Assembly: GCA_002354335.1 (NCBI GenBank)
Contig: DELI01000021.1
Span: forward strand, 19,279-83,278
Source: Sphingobacterium sp. UBA2700
GTDB lineage: Bacteria > Bacteroidota > Bacteroidia > Sphingobacteriales > Sphingobacteriaceae
Direction of reading: 5' to 3'
Length of the DNA: 64,000 nucleotides
In this document: positions 45,101 through 54,051 of the stretch, piece by piece
Numbering within the stretch: position 1 is the stretch's first letter
Layout of the letters: each line of letters opens with the position of its first letter
Made by a program: the position numbers and the translations under genes
The notes under the pieces: model-generated
What the model was told of the DNA's origin: nothing
What the model saw: only the letters and a program-made list of their open reading frames with translations
The model's database searches: none

Positions 45101-47665
45101 TTAATCTTTCTTTTTGTTGTCTTTTACATCAGAAGCTAAGTTGGAATCATCACTTTCATCCTTCTTTGCTGCGGCAACTTTAATCTCACTCTTCGCCTCA
45201 TCAAAGTCTACTAAGATGGCTTCGCCAGATTTCAACTCGCCTTTCAGAATTTCTTCCGCAATCGGATCTTCCAGGTATTTCTGGATCGCACGCTTCAACG
45301 GGCGAGCGCCAAAGTTGCTGTCATATCCTTTCTCAGCAATGTAGTTCTTCGCTTTCTCTGTAAGGGTAATCTTGTGTCCTAATCCCTCGATTCTTGTGAA
45401 TAAAGATTTAAGTTCAATATCAATAATCTTAAAGATATGCTCTTTGTTCAATGAGTTGAATACAATCACATCATCCACACGGTTTAAGAACTCAGGAGCA
45501 AACGCACGCTTCAACGCGGTTTCAATTACTCCACGAGAATGTGAGTCGGCCTGATCTGCTTTCGCTGCAGTCGTAAATCCAACACCTTGTCCGAATTCTT
45601 TCAACTGGCGTGCGCCGATATTCGAAGTCATGATGATGATCGTGTTTCTGAAGTCAACCTTACGGCCAAGACTGTCTGTTAACTGTCCTTCGTCCAATAC
45701 CTGTAGCAATAAGTTGAACACATCAGGGTGAGCTTTTTCAATCTCATCTAATAAGACAACTGCATAAGGCTTACGACGAACTTTCTCTGTCAACTGACCA
45801 CCTTCTTCATATCCCACGTATCCTGGAGGCGCACCTACTAGTCTAGATACCGCAAATTTCTCCATGTACTCACTCATGTCAATCTGAATCAATGCATCTT
45901 CAGAATCAAACATAAAGCGAGCAAGCTCTTTCGCTAATTCCGTTTTACCAACACCTGTAGGACCTAAGAAGATAAATGAACCTATCGGCTTCTTTGGATC
46001 TTTCAAGCCGGCACGCGTACGTTGAATAGCTTTTACAAGCTTCTGAACAGCATCGTCCTGACCGATGATACGGCCTTTCATCGATTCGCCCATATTCAAC
46101 AGCTTTTGGCTATCCGATTGACTAACACGTTGAACAGGAATACCCGTCATCATCGAAACAACCTCAGCAACATTATCTTCCGTAACAGTATAACGCGTTG
46201 TCTTCGTTTCTGCTTCCCAAACCGCCTTCTCTTTTTCCAGCTCTTCGATCAGCTTCTTCTCTGTATCACGTAGTTTCGCTGCCTCTTCGTATTTCTGGCT
46301 GCGAACAACTTTGTTCTTCTCAACCTTGACCTCTTCGATTTTCTCTTCAATATCGATGATGCTTTGTGGCACATGGATATTGTTCAAGTGAACCCGAGAA
46401 CCCGACTCATCTAACGCATCAATAGCTTTATCTGGTAAGAATCTGTCTGTGATATAACGTGTGGTCAAAGACACACAAGCTTCAATTGCTTCCGGCGTAT
46501 AAGTTACATTGTGGTGTTCCTCATATTTATCCTTAATGCGGTTTAAGATCTCGATCGTATCATCATACGTAGTCGGTTCTACCGTTACTTTTTGGAATCG
46601 ACGATCTAACGCACCGTCTTTCTCAATATACTGACGGTATTCATCTAAAGTCGTTGCACCGATACATTGGATTTCTCCACGTGCCAATGCTGGCTTGAAC
46701 ATATTGGACGCATCCAATGAACCTGAAGCACCCCCTGCCCCAACAATGGTGTGGATCTCATCAATAAATAAGATAACATCCGGAGATTTCTCCAATTCGT
46801 TCATAACCGCTTTCATACGCTCCTCGAACTGTCCACGGTATTTCGTTCCTGCCACTAATGACGCCAAGTCAAGCGTAACGACACGCTTGTTGAACAATAC
46901 ACGTGAAACCTTGCGTTGTATGATGCGTAATGCTAATCCTTCCGCAATAGCAGATTTACCAACCCCTGGTTCACCGATTAGAATAGGGTTATTCTTCTTT
47001 CTACGCGATAAAATCTGCGACACACGCTCAATCTCTTTCTCACGTCCTACAATAGGATCTAACTTACCTTCTTCCGCAGCTTTCGTTAAGTCGCGCCCGA
47101 AGTTATCCAATACCGGGGTTTTAGATTTGATATCAGAAACCTTCTTCGGTGCTGAGAATTGCGAATCATCCTCCGCGTAATCATCATCGCCACTTGGAGG
47201 AGTGCTCGACGCTTCGTCTGTAATACCCGAAGCATTTTGCTCAACCTCAGATTTAAACGTATTATAAGATACTTTGTACTGTTGCAATATCTGCGAGGCA
47301 ATGTTCTCCTCATCACGCAGAATCGCTAATAACAGATGCTCTGTACCAATAATATCACTCTTAAAAATCTTAGCTTCTAAATAAGTTATCTTTAAAACCT
47401 TTTCGGCTTGTTTCGTCAGTGGCATGTTGTTGTTCACTGGAGAACGCGAAACGGAAGAACCTTTCACAGCATCCTCCACAGACTGGCGAACTGCCGCCAT
47501 GTCTATTCCGATATTCTTCAATATCTTGATCGCAACCCCATCGCCCTCACGTATTAATCCGAGTAAAAGGTGCTCTGTCCCGATATAATCGTGGCGCAAG
47601 CGTAATGCTTCCTCACGACTGTAGGAAATGACATCTTTTACGCGGGGTGAAAATTTTGCTTCCAT
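45101..47665 (-). CDS. clpC: ATP-dependent Clp protease ATP-binding subunit ClpC
   Basis: The 854-residue Hsp100 protein has a double Clp-N domain (about 5-145), AAA1 with GEPGVGKSAIAEG, and a UVR-type middle domain (EEVKVEKNKVVRSQKYEEAAKLRDTEKKL). AAA2 has GPTGVGKTELAKEL, and a C-terminal D2-small domain follows. It is a second unfoldase for the ClpP encoded at the left edge. The C-terminus is a long Asp/Lys-rich tail (KKDESDDSNLASD). A purine-rich RBS (GAGAAAGG) precedes ATG 47665. Confidence 0.96.
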   Translation of the reverse strand: MEAKFSPRVKDVISYSREEALRLRHDYIGTEHLLLGLIREGDGVAIKILKNIGIDMAAVRQSVEDAVKGSSVSRSPVNNNMPLTKQAEKVLKITYLEAKIFKSDIIGTEHLLLAILRDEENIASQILQQYKVSYNTFKSEVEQNASGITDEASSTPPSGDDDYAEDDSQFSAPKKVSDIKSKTPVLDNFGRDLTKAAEEGKLDPIVGREKEIERVSQILSRRKKNNPILIGEPGVGKSAIAEGLALRIIQRKVSRVLFNKRVVTLDLASLVAGTKYRGQFEERMKAVMNELEKSPDVILFIDEIHTIVGAGGASGSLDASNMFKPALARGEIQCIGATTLDEYRQYIEKDGALDRRFQKVTVEPTTYDDTIEILNRIKDKYEEHHNVTYTPEAIEACVSLTTRYITDRFLPDKAIDALDESGSRVHLNNIHVPQSIIDIEEKIEEVKVEKNKVVRSQKYEEAAKLRDTEKKLIEELEKEKAVWEAETKTTRYTVTEDNVAEVVSMMTGIPVQRVSQSDSQKLLNMGESMKGRIIGQDDAVQKLVKAIQRTRAGLKDPKKPIGSFIFLGPTGVGKTELAKELARFMFDSEDALIQIDMSEYMEKFAVSRLVGAPPGYVGYEEGGQLTEKVRRKPYAVVLLDEIEKAHPDVFNLLLQVLDEGQLTDSLGRKVDFRNTIIIMTSNIGARQLKEFGQGVGFTTAAKADQADSHSRGVIETALKRAFAPEFLNRVDDVIVFNSLNKEHIFKIIDIELKSLFTRIEGLGHKITLTEKAKNYIAEKGYDSNFGARPLKRAIQKYLEDPIAEEILKGELKSGEAILVDFDEAKSEIKVAAAKKDESDDSNLASDVKDNKKKD

Positions 47666-47805
47666 TTAAATTACCTTTCTCAATTAGTGGATGTACCAAA
47701 CATTATAAATGTAATAAAAATACATGGTACCGCCTTTTGTTATAGATATTATTTATCAACAATTAGACCATACCCGTAAAACTACCAATTTGTCAGTATT
47801 TCCAT

Positions 47806-47813
47806 TATCTTTG
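47806..47813 (+). promoter_or_regulatory. -7 element (TATCTTTG) before ettA
   Basis: TATCTTTG matches TAnnTTTG 22 bases before the ettA ATG. No TTG is found at the usual 19-20 bases upstream. If it is active, it would transcribe ettA and the oxygen-sensor genes behind it. Confidence 0.5.
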
Positions 47814-47835
47814 TGTAAAAAGTTACATTTCTCTT

Positions 47836-49518
47836 ATGTCTGACGAAAAAATTATTTTTTCGATGGCCGGTGTTAATAAAATACACCCACCATCCAAACA
47901 AGTTCTAAAAAATATCTATCTATCTTTTTTCTACGGAGCAAAAATCGGGGTTATCGGTTTAAATGGTTCCGGGAAATCATCCCTATTGAAGATTATTGCA
48001 GGAATTGATAAATCCTACCAAGGTGAAGTTGTGTTCTCACCAGGATATTCTGTTGGATACCTTGCGCAAGAACCCGAACTAGACCTTACTAAAACCGTAA
48101 AGCAAGTCGTTGAAGAAGGCGTAGCAGAAACAACAGCCATCCTTCAGGAATATGAAGAGATCAACGAGAAATTCGGATTGCCGGAGGTTTATGAGGATGC
48201 TGATGCGATGGATAAATTGTTAGCCAGACAAGGGGAATTGCAAGATATCATCGATGCAACGAACGCTTGGGAATTAGATGCAAAACTAGAAAGAGCGATG
48301 GACGCATTGCGTTGTCCGGAGCCTGATGCGCTGATTGCCAATTTGTCAGGTGGTGAGCGAAGAAGGGTGGCATTGTGTCGATTATTATTGCAAGAACCAG
48401 ATGTTTTATTGCTAGATGAGCCTACCAACCACTTGGATGCTGAGTCTATTGATTGGTTAGAGCAGCACTTGCAACAATATAAAGGAACGGTAATCGCTGT
48501 AACACACGACCGTTATTTCCTTGATAATGTTGCCGGTTGGATCTTAGAGCTTGATCGTGGTGAAGGTATTCCTTGGAAAGGTAATTACTCTTCTTGGTTG
48601 GATCAAAAAGCGAAACGCTTAGCACAAGAAGAAAAGCAAGAAACTAAACGTCAAAAAACCTTAGAACGTGAATTAGAATGGGTGAAGATGGCCCCTAAAG
48701 CACGCCATGCTAAGTCAAAAGCACGTTTACATAATTACGAAAAATTAGCTTCTGAGGAAACGAAAGAACGCGAAGAAAAACTTGAGTTATTCATCCCACC
48801 GGGACCTAGATTAGGTAATGTGGTTATTGAGGCTGAAAATGTCTCTAAATCGTACGGCGATCGCATCTTATTCGAAAACCTAAGTTTCTCTTTGCCTCCA
48901 GCGGGAATCGTCGGTATTATCGGTCCTAACGGGGTCGGTAAAACAACGCTTTTCCGCCTAATTACCGGCCAGGAGCAACCTGATTCAGGAACGTTTAAAG
49001 TAGGTGAGACCGTTGTGTTAGGTTATGTCGACCAAATGCATGATGACCTTGATCCGAACAAAACAGTATGGGAGAATATTACAGGTGGCAATGAAAACAT
49101 CTTGTTAGGAAATAAGCAGGTCAACTCAAGAGCCTATGTGTCAAAATTCAACTTCAACGGTGGAGATCAGCAGAAGAAAATATCTGTATTATCCGGAGGT
49201 GAGAGAAATCGTGTACATTTGGCAATTACATTGAAGAAAGGTTCAAACGTATTATTACTGGATGAGCCTACCAACGATATTGACGTAAATACCCTTCGTG
49301 CATTGGAGGAAGGATTGGACAACTTCGGTGGATGCGCTGTTGTTATATCCCACGACCGCTGGTTCTTAAATCGAATTTGTACACATATTCTGGCATTCGA
49401 AGGCGATTCACAAGTGTATTTCTTCGAAGGTAACTATACGGAATATGAAGAAAACCGTAAAAAACGCTTAGGCGATGTCGCTCCGAAAAGAGTGAAGTAT
49501 AAAAAATTAGTAAAATAG
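47836..49518 (+). CDS. ettA: ABC-F translation factor EttA
   Basis: The 560-residue soluble tandem-ATPase has Walker A sites GLNGSGKSSLL and GPNGVGKTTLF and signatures LSGGERRRVAL and LSGGERNRVHL. The Arm-type linker and the KARHAKSKARLHNYEKL inter-domain stretch are typical of EttA. No membrane part is present. EttA binds the ribosomal E site and, in E. coli, tunes elongation to the ATP/ADP state. The oxygen-sensor kinase gene starts 10 bases downstream, so energy sensing and oxygen sensing are probably on one transcript. Confidence 0.94.
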   Translation: MSDEKIIFSMAGVNKIHPPSKQVLKNIYLSFFYGAKIGVIGLNGSGKSSLLKIIAGIDKSYQGEVVFSPGYSVGYLAQEPELDLTKTVKQVVEEGVAETTAILQEYEEINEKFGLPEVYEDADAMDKLLARQGELQDIIDATNAWELDAKLERAMDALRCPEPDALIANLSGGERRRVALCRLLLQEPDVLLLDEPTNHLDAESIDWLEQHLQQYKGTVIAVTHDRYFLDNVAGWILELDRGEGIPWKGNYSSWLDQKAKRLAQEEKQETKRQKTLERELEWVKMAPKARHAKSKARLHNYEKLASEETKEREEKLELFIPPGPRLGNVVIEAENVSKSYGDRILFENLSFSLPPAGIVGIIGPNGVGKTTLFRLITGQEQPDSGTFKVGETVVLGYVDQMHDDLDPNKTVWENITGGNENILLGNKQVNSRAYVSKFNFNGGDQQKKISVLSGGERNRVHLAITLKKGSNVLLLDEPTNDIDVNTLRALEEGLDNFGGCAVVISHDRWFLNRICTHILAFEGDSQVYFFEGNYTEYEENRKKRLGDVAPKRVKYKKLVK

Positions 49519-49528
49519 TACAGTACCA

Positions 49529-50716
49529 TTGGATTCATCAAAACTACTCAAAGCAATCATTGAAAATGCGATTGATGGCATTATAACTATCGATCCGCAT
49601 GGCATTGTGGAGAGTATAAACCCCTCCGCATTAGTGCTATTCGGCTACAAGGCCGAAGAAGTTATTGGAAATAATATTTCCATGCTAATGCCAGAGCCTG
49701 ATCGCTCTAATCATGATCGGTATATCTCAACCTATGAGCAGACCGGACATAAAAAAATCATCGGGATTGGCCGTGAAGTACGCGGCCTCAAGAAAGATGG
49801 CTCCACTTTCCCGTTCCGTCTGTCGGTAAGTGAGGTGTTCTACAAAGATGGAAAAATCTTTACCGGCTTTGTTCATGATCTTACGAAAGAAAAGCAAGCC
49901 GAGGACGAACTGAAGAAACATGCCCTAGAACTCGAAACGAAAGTTAGAGAGAGAACAAAAGACTTGATAAAACTGGTTTCTGAACTTGAAAAAGCCAAAG
50001 CAGATGTCAGCGTTTCGTTGGAAAAGGAAAAGGAATTGAACCAGTTGAAGTCGCGCTTCGTGTCGATGGCTTCACATGAATTCAGAACGCCTTTAAGCTC
50101 CGTACAACTATCCGCATCCTTGATCGACCGCTATGTAGAGAAGTCAGAATATGGACCTATTGAAAAGCATACGGCGCGTATCAAAGGCTCGGTTCAATTA
50201 TTGAATACCATACTGAATGACTTCCTTTCCCTGGAAAAACTGGAGGCTGGCGTCGTAGTCGTGAATAAAGCGGATACTAATATTGTGCAGCTAGGTGAGG
50301 AAATAGCGGAAGAGATGCAGCTGATTTGTAAAAAGAACCAGCATATTGTTTATCAGCATACGGGCGAAGTTTCGAACTTCTATGTGGATCCGAATCTATT
50401 GAAAAACAGTATCATCAATCTGGTCTCTAATGCCATCAAATACTCCGGCGAAGATACCTTTATTGAATTCAGTACGGAAATCGATAAGGATAATCTACTA
50501 GTGACCGTTAAAGATAATGGTATTGGAATTCCGAAAGACGAACAAGCAAATCTAACGGAACCATTCTTTAGAGCAAATAATACAGGAAATATACCAGGTA
50601 CCGGCTTGGGGCTAAATATCGTAAAACGTTATGTAGGATTGATGGGAGGACAGATGGATTATTGGTCCGAAGTAAACCAAGGTGCTATTTTTAAAATGAG
50701 TTTTACCCAACTATAA
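49529..50716 (+). CDS. FixL-like PAS sensor histidine kinase, probable heme/O2 sensor
   Basis: The 395-residue protein has a single PAS domain (about 5-120) and a HisKA/HATPase module (phospho-acceptor His183 in ASHEFRTPL; G boxes GIGIP and GTGLGLNI). The PAS closely follows rhizobial FixL: MPEPDRSNHDRYISTY then IGIGREVRG...DGSTFP. His62 matches the FixL heme ligand and Arg82 the O2-sensing Arg; their spacing of 20 residues equals FixL His200-Arg220. A coiled coil joins the domains and there is no membrane segment. The apparent start is TTG 49529, 10 bases past ettA; no in-frame ATG precedes the PAS core. The stop overlaps the regulator start (TAATG). Confidence 0.88.
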   Translation: MDSSKLLKAIIENAIDGIITIDPHGIVESINPSALVLFGYKAEEVIGNNISMLMPEPDRSNHDRYISTYEQTGHKKIIGIGREVRGLKKDGSTFPFRLSVSEVFYKDGKIFTGFVHDLTKEKQAEDELKKHALELETKVRERTKDLIKLVSELEKAKADVSVSLEKEKELNQLKSRFVSMASHEFRTPLSSVQLSASLIDRYVEKSEYGPIEKHTARIKGSVQLLNTILNDFLSLEKLEAGVVVVNKADTNIVQLGEEIAEEMQLICKKNQHIVYQHTGEVSNFYVDPNLLKNSIINLVSNAIKYSGEDTFIEFSTEIDKDNLLVTVKDNGIGIPKDEQANLTEPFFRANNTGNIPGTGLGLNIVKRYVGLMGGQMDYWSEVNQGAIFKMSFTQL

Positions 50717-51774
50717 TGGAAAAAAGAAAAATCTTAATCATCGAAGATAATAGTGATATCCGAGAGAGCACAGCAGAGATTTTAGAATTAACAGGTGAAT
50801 ATACCGTCATTGTTGCGGAGGAAGGAAAGACAGGGGTGGAGATGGCAATGAAACATCACCCTGACTTAATTCTTTGTGATATAATGATGCCTGAACTGGA
50901 TGGTTATGGCGTGTTGTACATGTTAGGAAAGCACGAGGAAACTCAACACATTCCTTTCATTTTCTTAACAGCGAAAACAGAGAAAGCCGACGTCCGTAAA
51001 GCCATGGAGATGGGGGCAGACGATTATCTGACCAAGCCTTTTGACGACTTGGAACTATTGAATGCCATAGAAAGCCGTTTTAAAAAACGCCAGCAATTAC
51101 AGGCAAAAGCAAGTCCCAATATCGATAGCCTACGCCTGGACGAATCAGAACAAGCATATCTATTGCAGGACCTGGCAAGTAATGGACGCGTAAAATCAAT
51201 CAAGAAAAAACAAACAATTTATGAAGCTGGAGATACGCCAGTATATGTCTATTACATCAAAAAAGGAAAAGTACGTAGTTTCTTGAACTATAAAGATGGG
51301 CGCGAATTGTCTACCAATATTTATATAGAGGATCAATTCTTCGGATTAGAATCTGTGTTGCTGAATATCAAATATGGCGATAATACAGCGACTCTGGAGG
51401 ATGCCGAAATCGCCTTGATTCACAAGGATGCTTTCTTCGAATTGATGTACAAGAAACCGGCAATAGCGACCAAGCTGATCAAATTGTTATCTCAAAATAT
51501 TCGTGACAAAGAAGAACAGATGCTAGGATTCGCATACGACTCCGTAAGGAAGCGGGTCGCAAATGCTCTAGTTAATGTAGCAGAGAAGTCCGAAGCGGAT
51601 ATGGACGAGGTAACCATTAAAATATCGCGTGATGATCTGGCGGCATTAGCGGGAACAGCAAACGAAACTATTTCTAGAATGCTTGCCGATTTTAAAGATG
51701 AACGTCTTTTAACAAAAGAAGGTAATGCAATCAAAATATTCTCGATCGCAAAGCTAAAGAACATTAAACAATAA
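50716..51774 (+). CDS. Response regulator with receiver, cNMP-binding-like and CRP/FNR-type HTH domains
   Basis: The 352-residue protein has a receiver domain (residues 1-125) with phospho-acceptor Asp55 (LCDIMMPE), Thr/Ala-Lys (TAKT) and Lys-Pro switch (TKPFDD). A cyclic-nucleotide-binding-type beta domain (about 145-265) and a CRP/FNR winged HTH (about 275-350) follow. The recognition-helix stretch ANETISRML resembles FNR (ETISRL). This fuses the FixJ role (receiver) with the FixK role (CRP/FNR DNA binding) in one chain. Translational coupling to the kinase argues for a cognate pair. Likely targets are the downstream hemN-ccoI-ccoS genes. Confidence 0.9.
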   Translation: MEKRKILIIEDNSDIRESTAEILELTGEYTVIVAEEGKTGVEMAMKHHPDLILCDIMMPELDGYGVLYMLGKHEETQHIPFIFLTAKTEKADVRKAMEMGADDYLTKPFDDLELLNAIESRFKKRQQLQAKASPNIDSLRLDESEQAYLLQDLASNGRVKSIKKKQTIYEAGDTPVYVYYIKKGKVRSFLNYKDGRELSTNIYIEDQFFGLESVLLNIKYGDNTATLEDAEIALIHKDAFFELMYKKPAIATKLIKLLSQNIRDKEEQMLGFAYDSVRKRVANALVNVAEKSEADMDEVTIKISRDDLAALAGTANETISRMLADFKDERLLTKEGNAIKIFSIAKLKNIKQ

Positions 51775-51842
51775 AATCTTAGCAACTTAAAGGTAATTGA
51801 TGATGTTGCTTTCACGCGCATTTCAAAAAATGAATAAATAGG

Positions 51843-51871
51843 AAGAGCCCTTATAAGGGCTCTTTTCTTTT
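51843..51871 (+). terminator. Terminator after the regulator gene
   Basis: AAGAGCCCTTATAAGGGCTC is part of a perfect 22-base palindrome followed by TTCTTTT. It separates the sensor operon from the target genes. Confidence 0.88.
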
Positions 51872-52164
51872 GCTGAAATTCTAACGGATAAACAAGTATT
51901 AAGCCTGTAATCTTGATGATTAGTAAATGCCAAATATGCCTGTTACAATCATCAATTTTATCCGTTGATCCCAATTAAACCACATCTAATTTTTTTTCCT
52001 TCTTCCAACAATGCTATTCTTAAAATAAAAAAATATATATCATGGTTATTGGGTTGATAACTAGTTGGTTAAAATGTGAACAAATCCCTCCAAATAAGAG
52101 TTGATTCAAATGATATTGCAGGTAATAGATACCATTCAATATCGAATTAACACCATGCCAATGG
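51872..52164. other. AT-rich intergenic region upstream of the hemN operon
   Basis: This part of the 481-base gap has no gene-like frame. It contains a long A/T tract (52005-52045) and imperfect half-sites such as TTGATAACTAG and TTGATTCAAATGATA near 52060-52110. Those may be weaker binding sites of the FNR-type regulator. Confidence 0.4.
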
Positions 52165-52180
52165 AGTGATATATATCACT
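52165..52180. promoter_or_regulatory. CRP/FNR-type operator (perfect 16-bp palindrome)
   Basis: AGTGATATATATCACT is a perfect palindrome. Its core GTGA-N6-TCAC has CRP geometry, and equally GTGAT-N4-ATCAC has FNR geometry. The centre lies about 61-63 bases before the start point expected from the -7 element at 52224-52231, the class I activation distance. The regulator encoded 400 bases upstream carries a matching FNR-like recognition helix. Confidence 0.75.
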
Positions 52181-52223
52181 TCTTTACATGATGCCATTCA
52201 CTAGTTCATCCTCCATTTAAGCC

Positions 52224-52231
52224 TACCTTTG
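52224..52231 (+). promoter_or_regulatory. -7 element (TACCTTTG) of the hemN-ccoI-ccoS operon
   Basis: TACCTTTG is a full TAnnTTTG match 24 bases before the first gene. There is no TTG at -33, as expected for a promoter that needs an activator bound at the upstream palindrome. Confidence 0.7.
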
Positions 52232-52255
52232 GGCTAATTAGCTACAAATTTAGGA

Positions 52256-52675
52256 ATGAGAGTGATTGCATACAATATATTAGATCAAGAGAAGGAAATC
52301 TTGGCTAAGGCAAATGCCAAAGTCCATGATCTGACTTTGATATCGAACGAGCTAAATTTCAGTACGATCCACTTTGCAATGGGCAAAGAGGCCGTATTGA
52401 TTTCGGATCGCGATATTCTCGATCGTGTAATGTTATTTGAATTGTACAAAATGGGGGTTAAAAGCGTGATTACTCGTTCTAGAACTACCGATCATATAGA
52501 CCTTGATTATGCTGGTGAATTAAAAATGCACGTGGCAAATGTTCCGTTCGACTCTTCAATGGAAAGTATAGCCAAACAAACAATTCAAAATCTAACCCAA
52601 TGGATGGTGGGGGGATGTGCCGGAGACGCGTGCCAATGTCGAATGGACTGTGCTAACAGGACTAAACAAAGTTAA
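52256..52675 (+). CDS. Stand-alone D-lactate-dehydrogenase N-terminal-like domain with C-terminal four-Cys motif
   Basis: The 139-residue protein resembles only the N-terminal catalytic half of D-2-hydroxyacid dehydrogenases. MRVIAYNILDQEKEILAKAN matches LdhA starts, and GVKSVITRSRTTDHIDLDYAGELKMHVANVP matches the substrate-domain end. The NAD-binding Rossmann half is absent. Instead the chain ends with Cys121, Cys126, Cys128 and Cys132 (C-x4-C-x-C-x3-C), which could bind iron-sulfur or another metal. It lies 1 base before hemN and behind the palindrome promoter, so it belongs to the microaerobic unit. No stop, frameshift or remnant of the missing half follows, so it looks like a designed short protein, not a pseudogene. 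Confidence 0.75.
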   Translation: MRVIAYNILDQEKEILAKANAKVHDLTLISNELNFSTIHFAMGKEAVLISDRDILDRVMLFELYKMGVKSVITRSRTTDHIDLDYAGELKMHVANVPFDSSMESIAKQTIQNLTQWMVGGCAGDACQCRMDCANRTKQS

Positions 52676-52676
52676 G

Positions 52677-54041
52677 ATGGAAAATCCAGATTTAAATCAA
52701 TTAATCAGCAAATATAATGTTGCTGCACCTCGTTATACGAGCTACCCAACTGTCCCTTTTTGGGAAAATAATGCTTTCAACGAAGAAGATTGGCGCTTTC
52801 GAGTGGCACAAAATTTTAAGAGCTCGAAGCACAATGGGATAAGCATTTACATCCATCTTCCATACTGTGAAAGCCTATGCACGTATTGCGGCTGCAATAC
52901 CCGAATCACCAAGAACCATAATGTAGAAACACCATACATTGAGTCGCTGCTAAAAGAGTGGAATATGTACAAACGAATCCTGGGAGATGAATCATTGTTA
53001 ATTAGCGAGATTCACTTAGGAGGCGGTACACCAACATTCTTTAAGGCAGAAAACTTAAGAAGACTGATCAACGGATTGCTGTCAGGAAATAGAAAAGCTG
53101 CAGAAGCTTCATTCTCCTTCGAAGCACATCCAGCAAATACCACATATGATCATTTGAAAACCCTTTATGATTTAGGGTTCAAAAGATTAAGTTTAGGAAT
53201 CCAGGACTTCGATGAAAAGGTACAGTTCATCATCAACCGCCACCAAACGGTAGAGGACGTCGATCGGGTGATGAAAGATGCACGTGAAATCGGATACGAC
53301 TCCATCAATTTTGATTTAATATACGGACTGCCATTGCAGACAGCCGAGTCGGTAAAGATGACGATTGAACATTCTTTGCGCTTAAATCCAGACCGTATTT
53401 CTTTCTATAGCTATGCGCATGTGCCATGGATTAAACCTGGACAACGCCGATTTACAGAGCATGACCTTCCGGTTGGCGAAGAAAAATTGAACTTATATAA
53501 ATTAGGAAAAGAAATGATCCAGGCCGCAGGATTCAAAGATGTCGGAATGGATCACTTCTCCAAAGTAGAAGATGCGTTATATTTAGCGCTGAAAAGTGGT
53601 GGCTTACATCGTAACTTTATGGGCTATGCCGATCGTTATACACCGCTATTGCTTGGATTGGGCGTCTCGTCCATCAGTGATGCCTGGACGGGCTTTGCAC
53701 AAAATGTTAAAACAGTAGAAGAGTATCATGCGTTAATAGGAGAAGGAAAACTTCCGGTGGTGAAAGGACACCTGTTGACAGATCTTGATACACATATTCG
53801 TCAATATATTCTCGACATGATGTGCCGCGGAAAAGTTATATTGAAAGATAACGTGAAAGAAAACGAGGATATACTGAAGCGTTTGCAACCTATGATAGCC
53901 GATGGCTTAGTCACCGTAACAAACAATAAGGTCGAGATAACACAAGTGGGGAAATCCTTCCTGCGCAATGTCTGCATGGCATTTGACGTCAGATTACACG
54001 AAACTCAGGAAAGAGAAAACCTCTTCAGCCAAGCAATATAG
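52677..54041 (+). CDS. hemN: Oxygen-independent coproporphyrinogen III oxidase
   Basis: The 454-residue radical-SAM enzyme matches E. coli HemN (457). The iron-sulfur motif is Cys64-x3-Cys68-x2-Cys71-x-Cys73 (YCESLCTYCGC). SAM-binding GGGTP and the HemN C-terminal domain follow. It decarboxylates coproporphyrinogen III without O2, supplying heme under low oxygen. The start ATG 52677 lies 1 base after the preceding stop; a longer frame into that gene is rejected. It is the classical FNR/FixK-type target, which fits the operator. Confidence 0.95.
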   Translation: MENPDLNQLISKYNVAAPRYTSYPTVPFWENNAFNEEDWRFRVAQNFKSSKHNGISIYIHLPYCESLCTYCGCNTRITKNHNVETPYIESLLKEWNMYKRILGDESLLISEIHLGGGTPTFFKAENLRRLINGLLSGNRKAAEASFSFEAHPANTTYDHLKTLYDLGFKRLSLGIQDFDEKVQFIINRHQTVEDVDRVMKDAREIGYDSINFDLIYGLPLQTAESVKMTIEHSLRLNPDRISFYSYAHVPWIKPGQRRFTEHDLPVGEEKLNLYKLGKEMIQAAGFKDVGMDHFSKVEDALYLALKSGGLHRNFMGYADRYTPLLLGLGVSSISDAWTGFAQNVKTVEEYHALIGEGKLPVVKGHLLTDLDTHIRQYILDMMCRGKVILKDNVKENEDILKRLQPMIADGLVTVTNNKVEITQVGKSFLRNVCMAFDVRLHETQERENLFSQAI

Positions 54042-54051
54042 TCGTAATGCC

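Noticed and set aside
52256..52675. Reading the LDH-like fragment as a pseudogene
   Set aside because: The frame is intact, has its own end with an organised Cys motif, is 1 base from hemN and no remnant of the missing domain follows.
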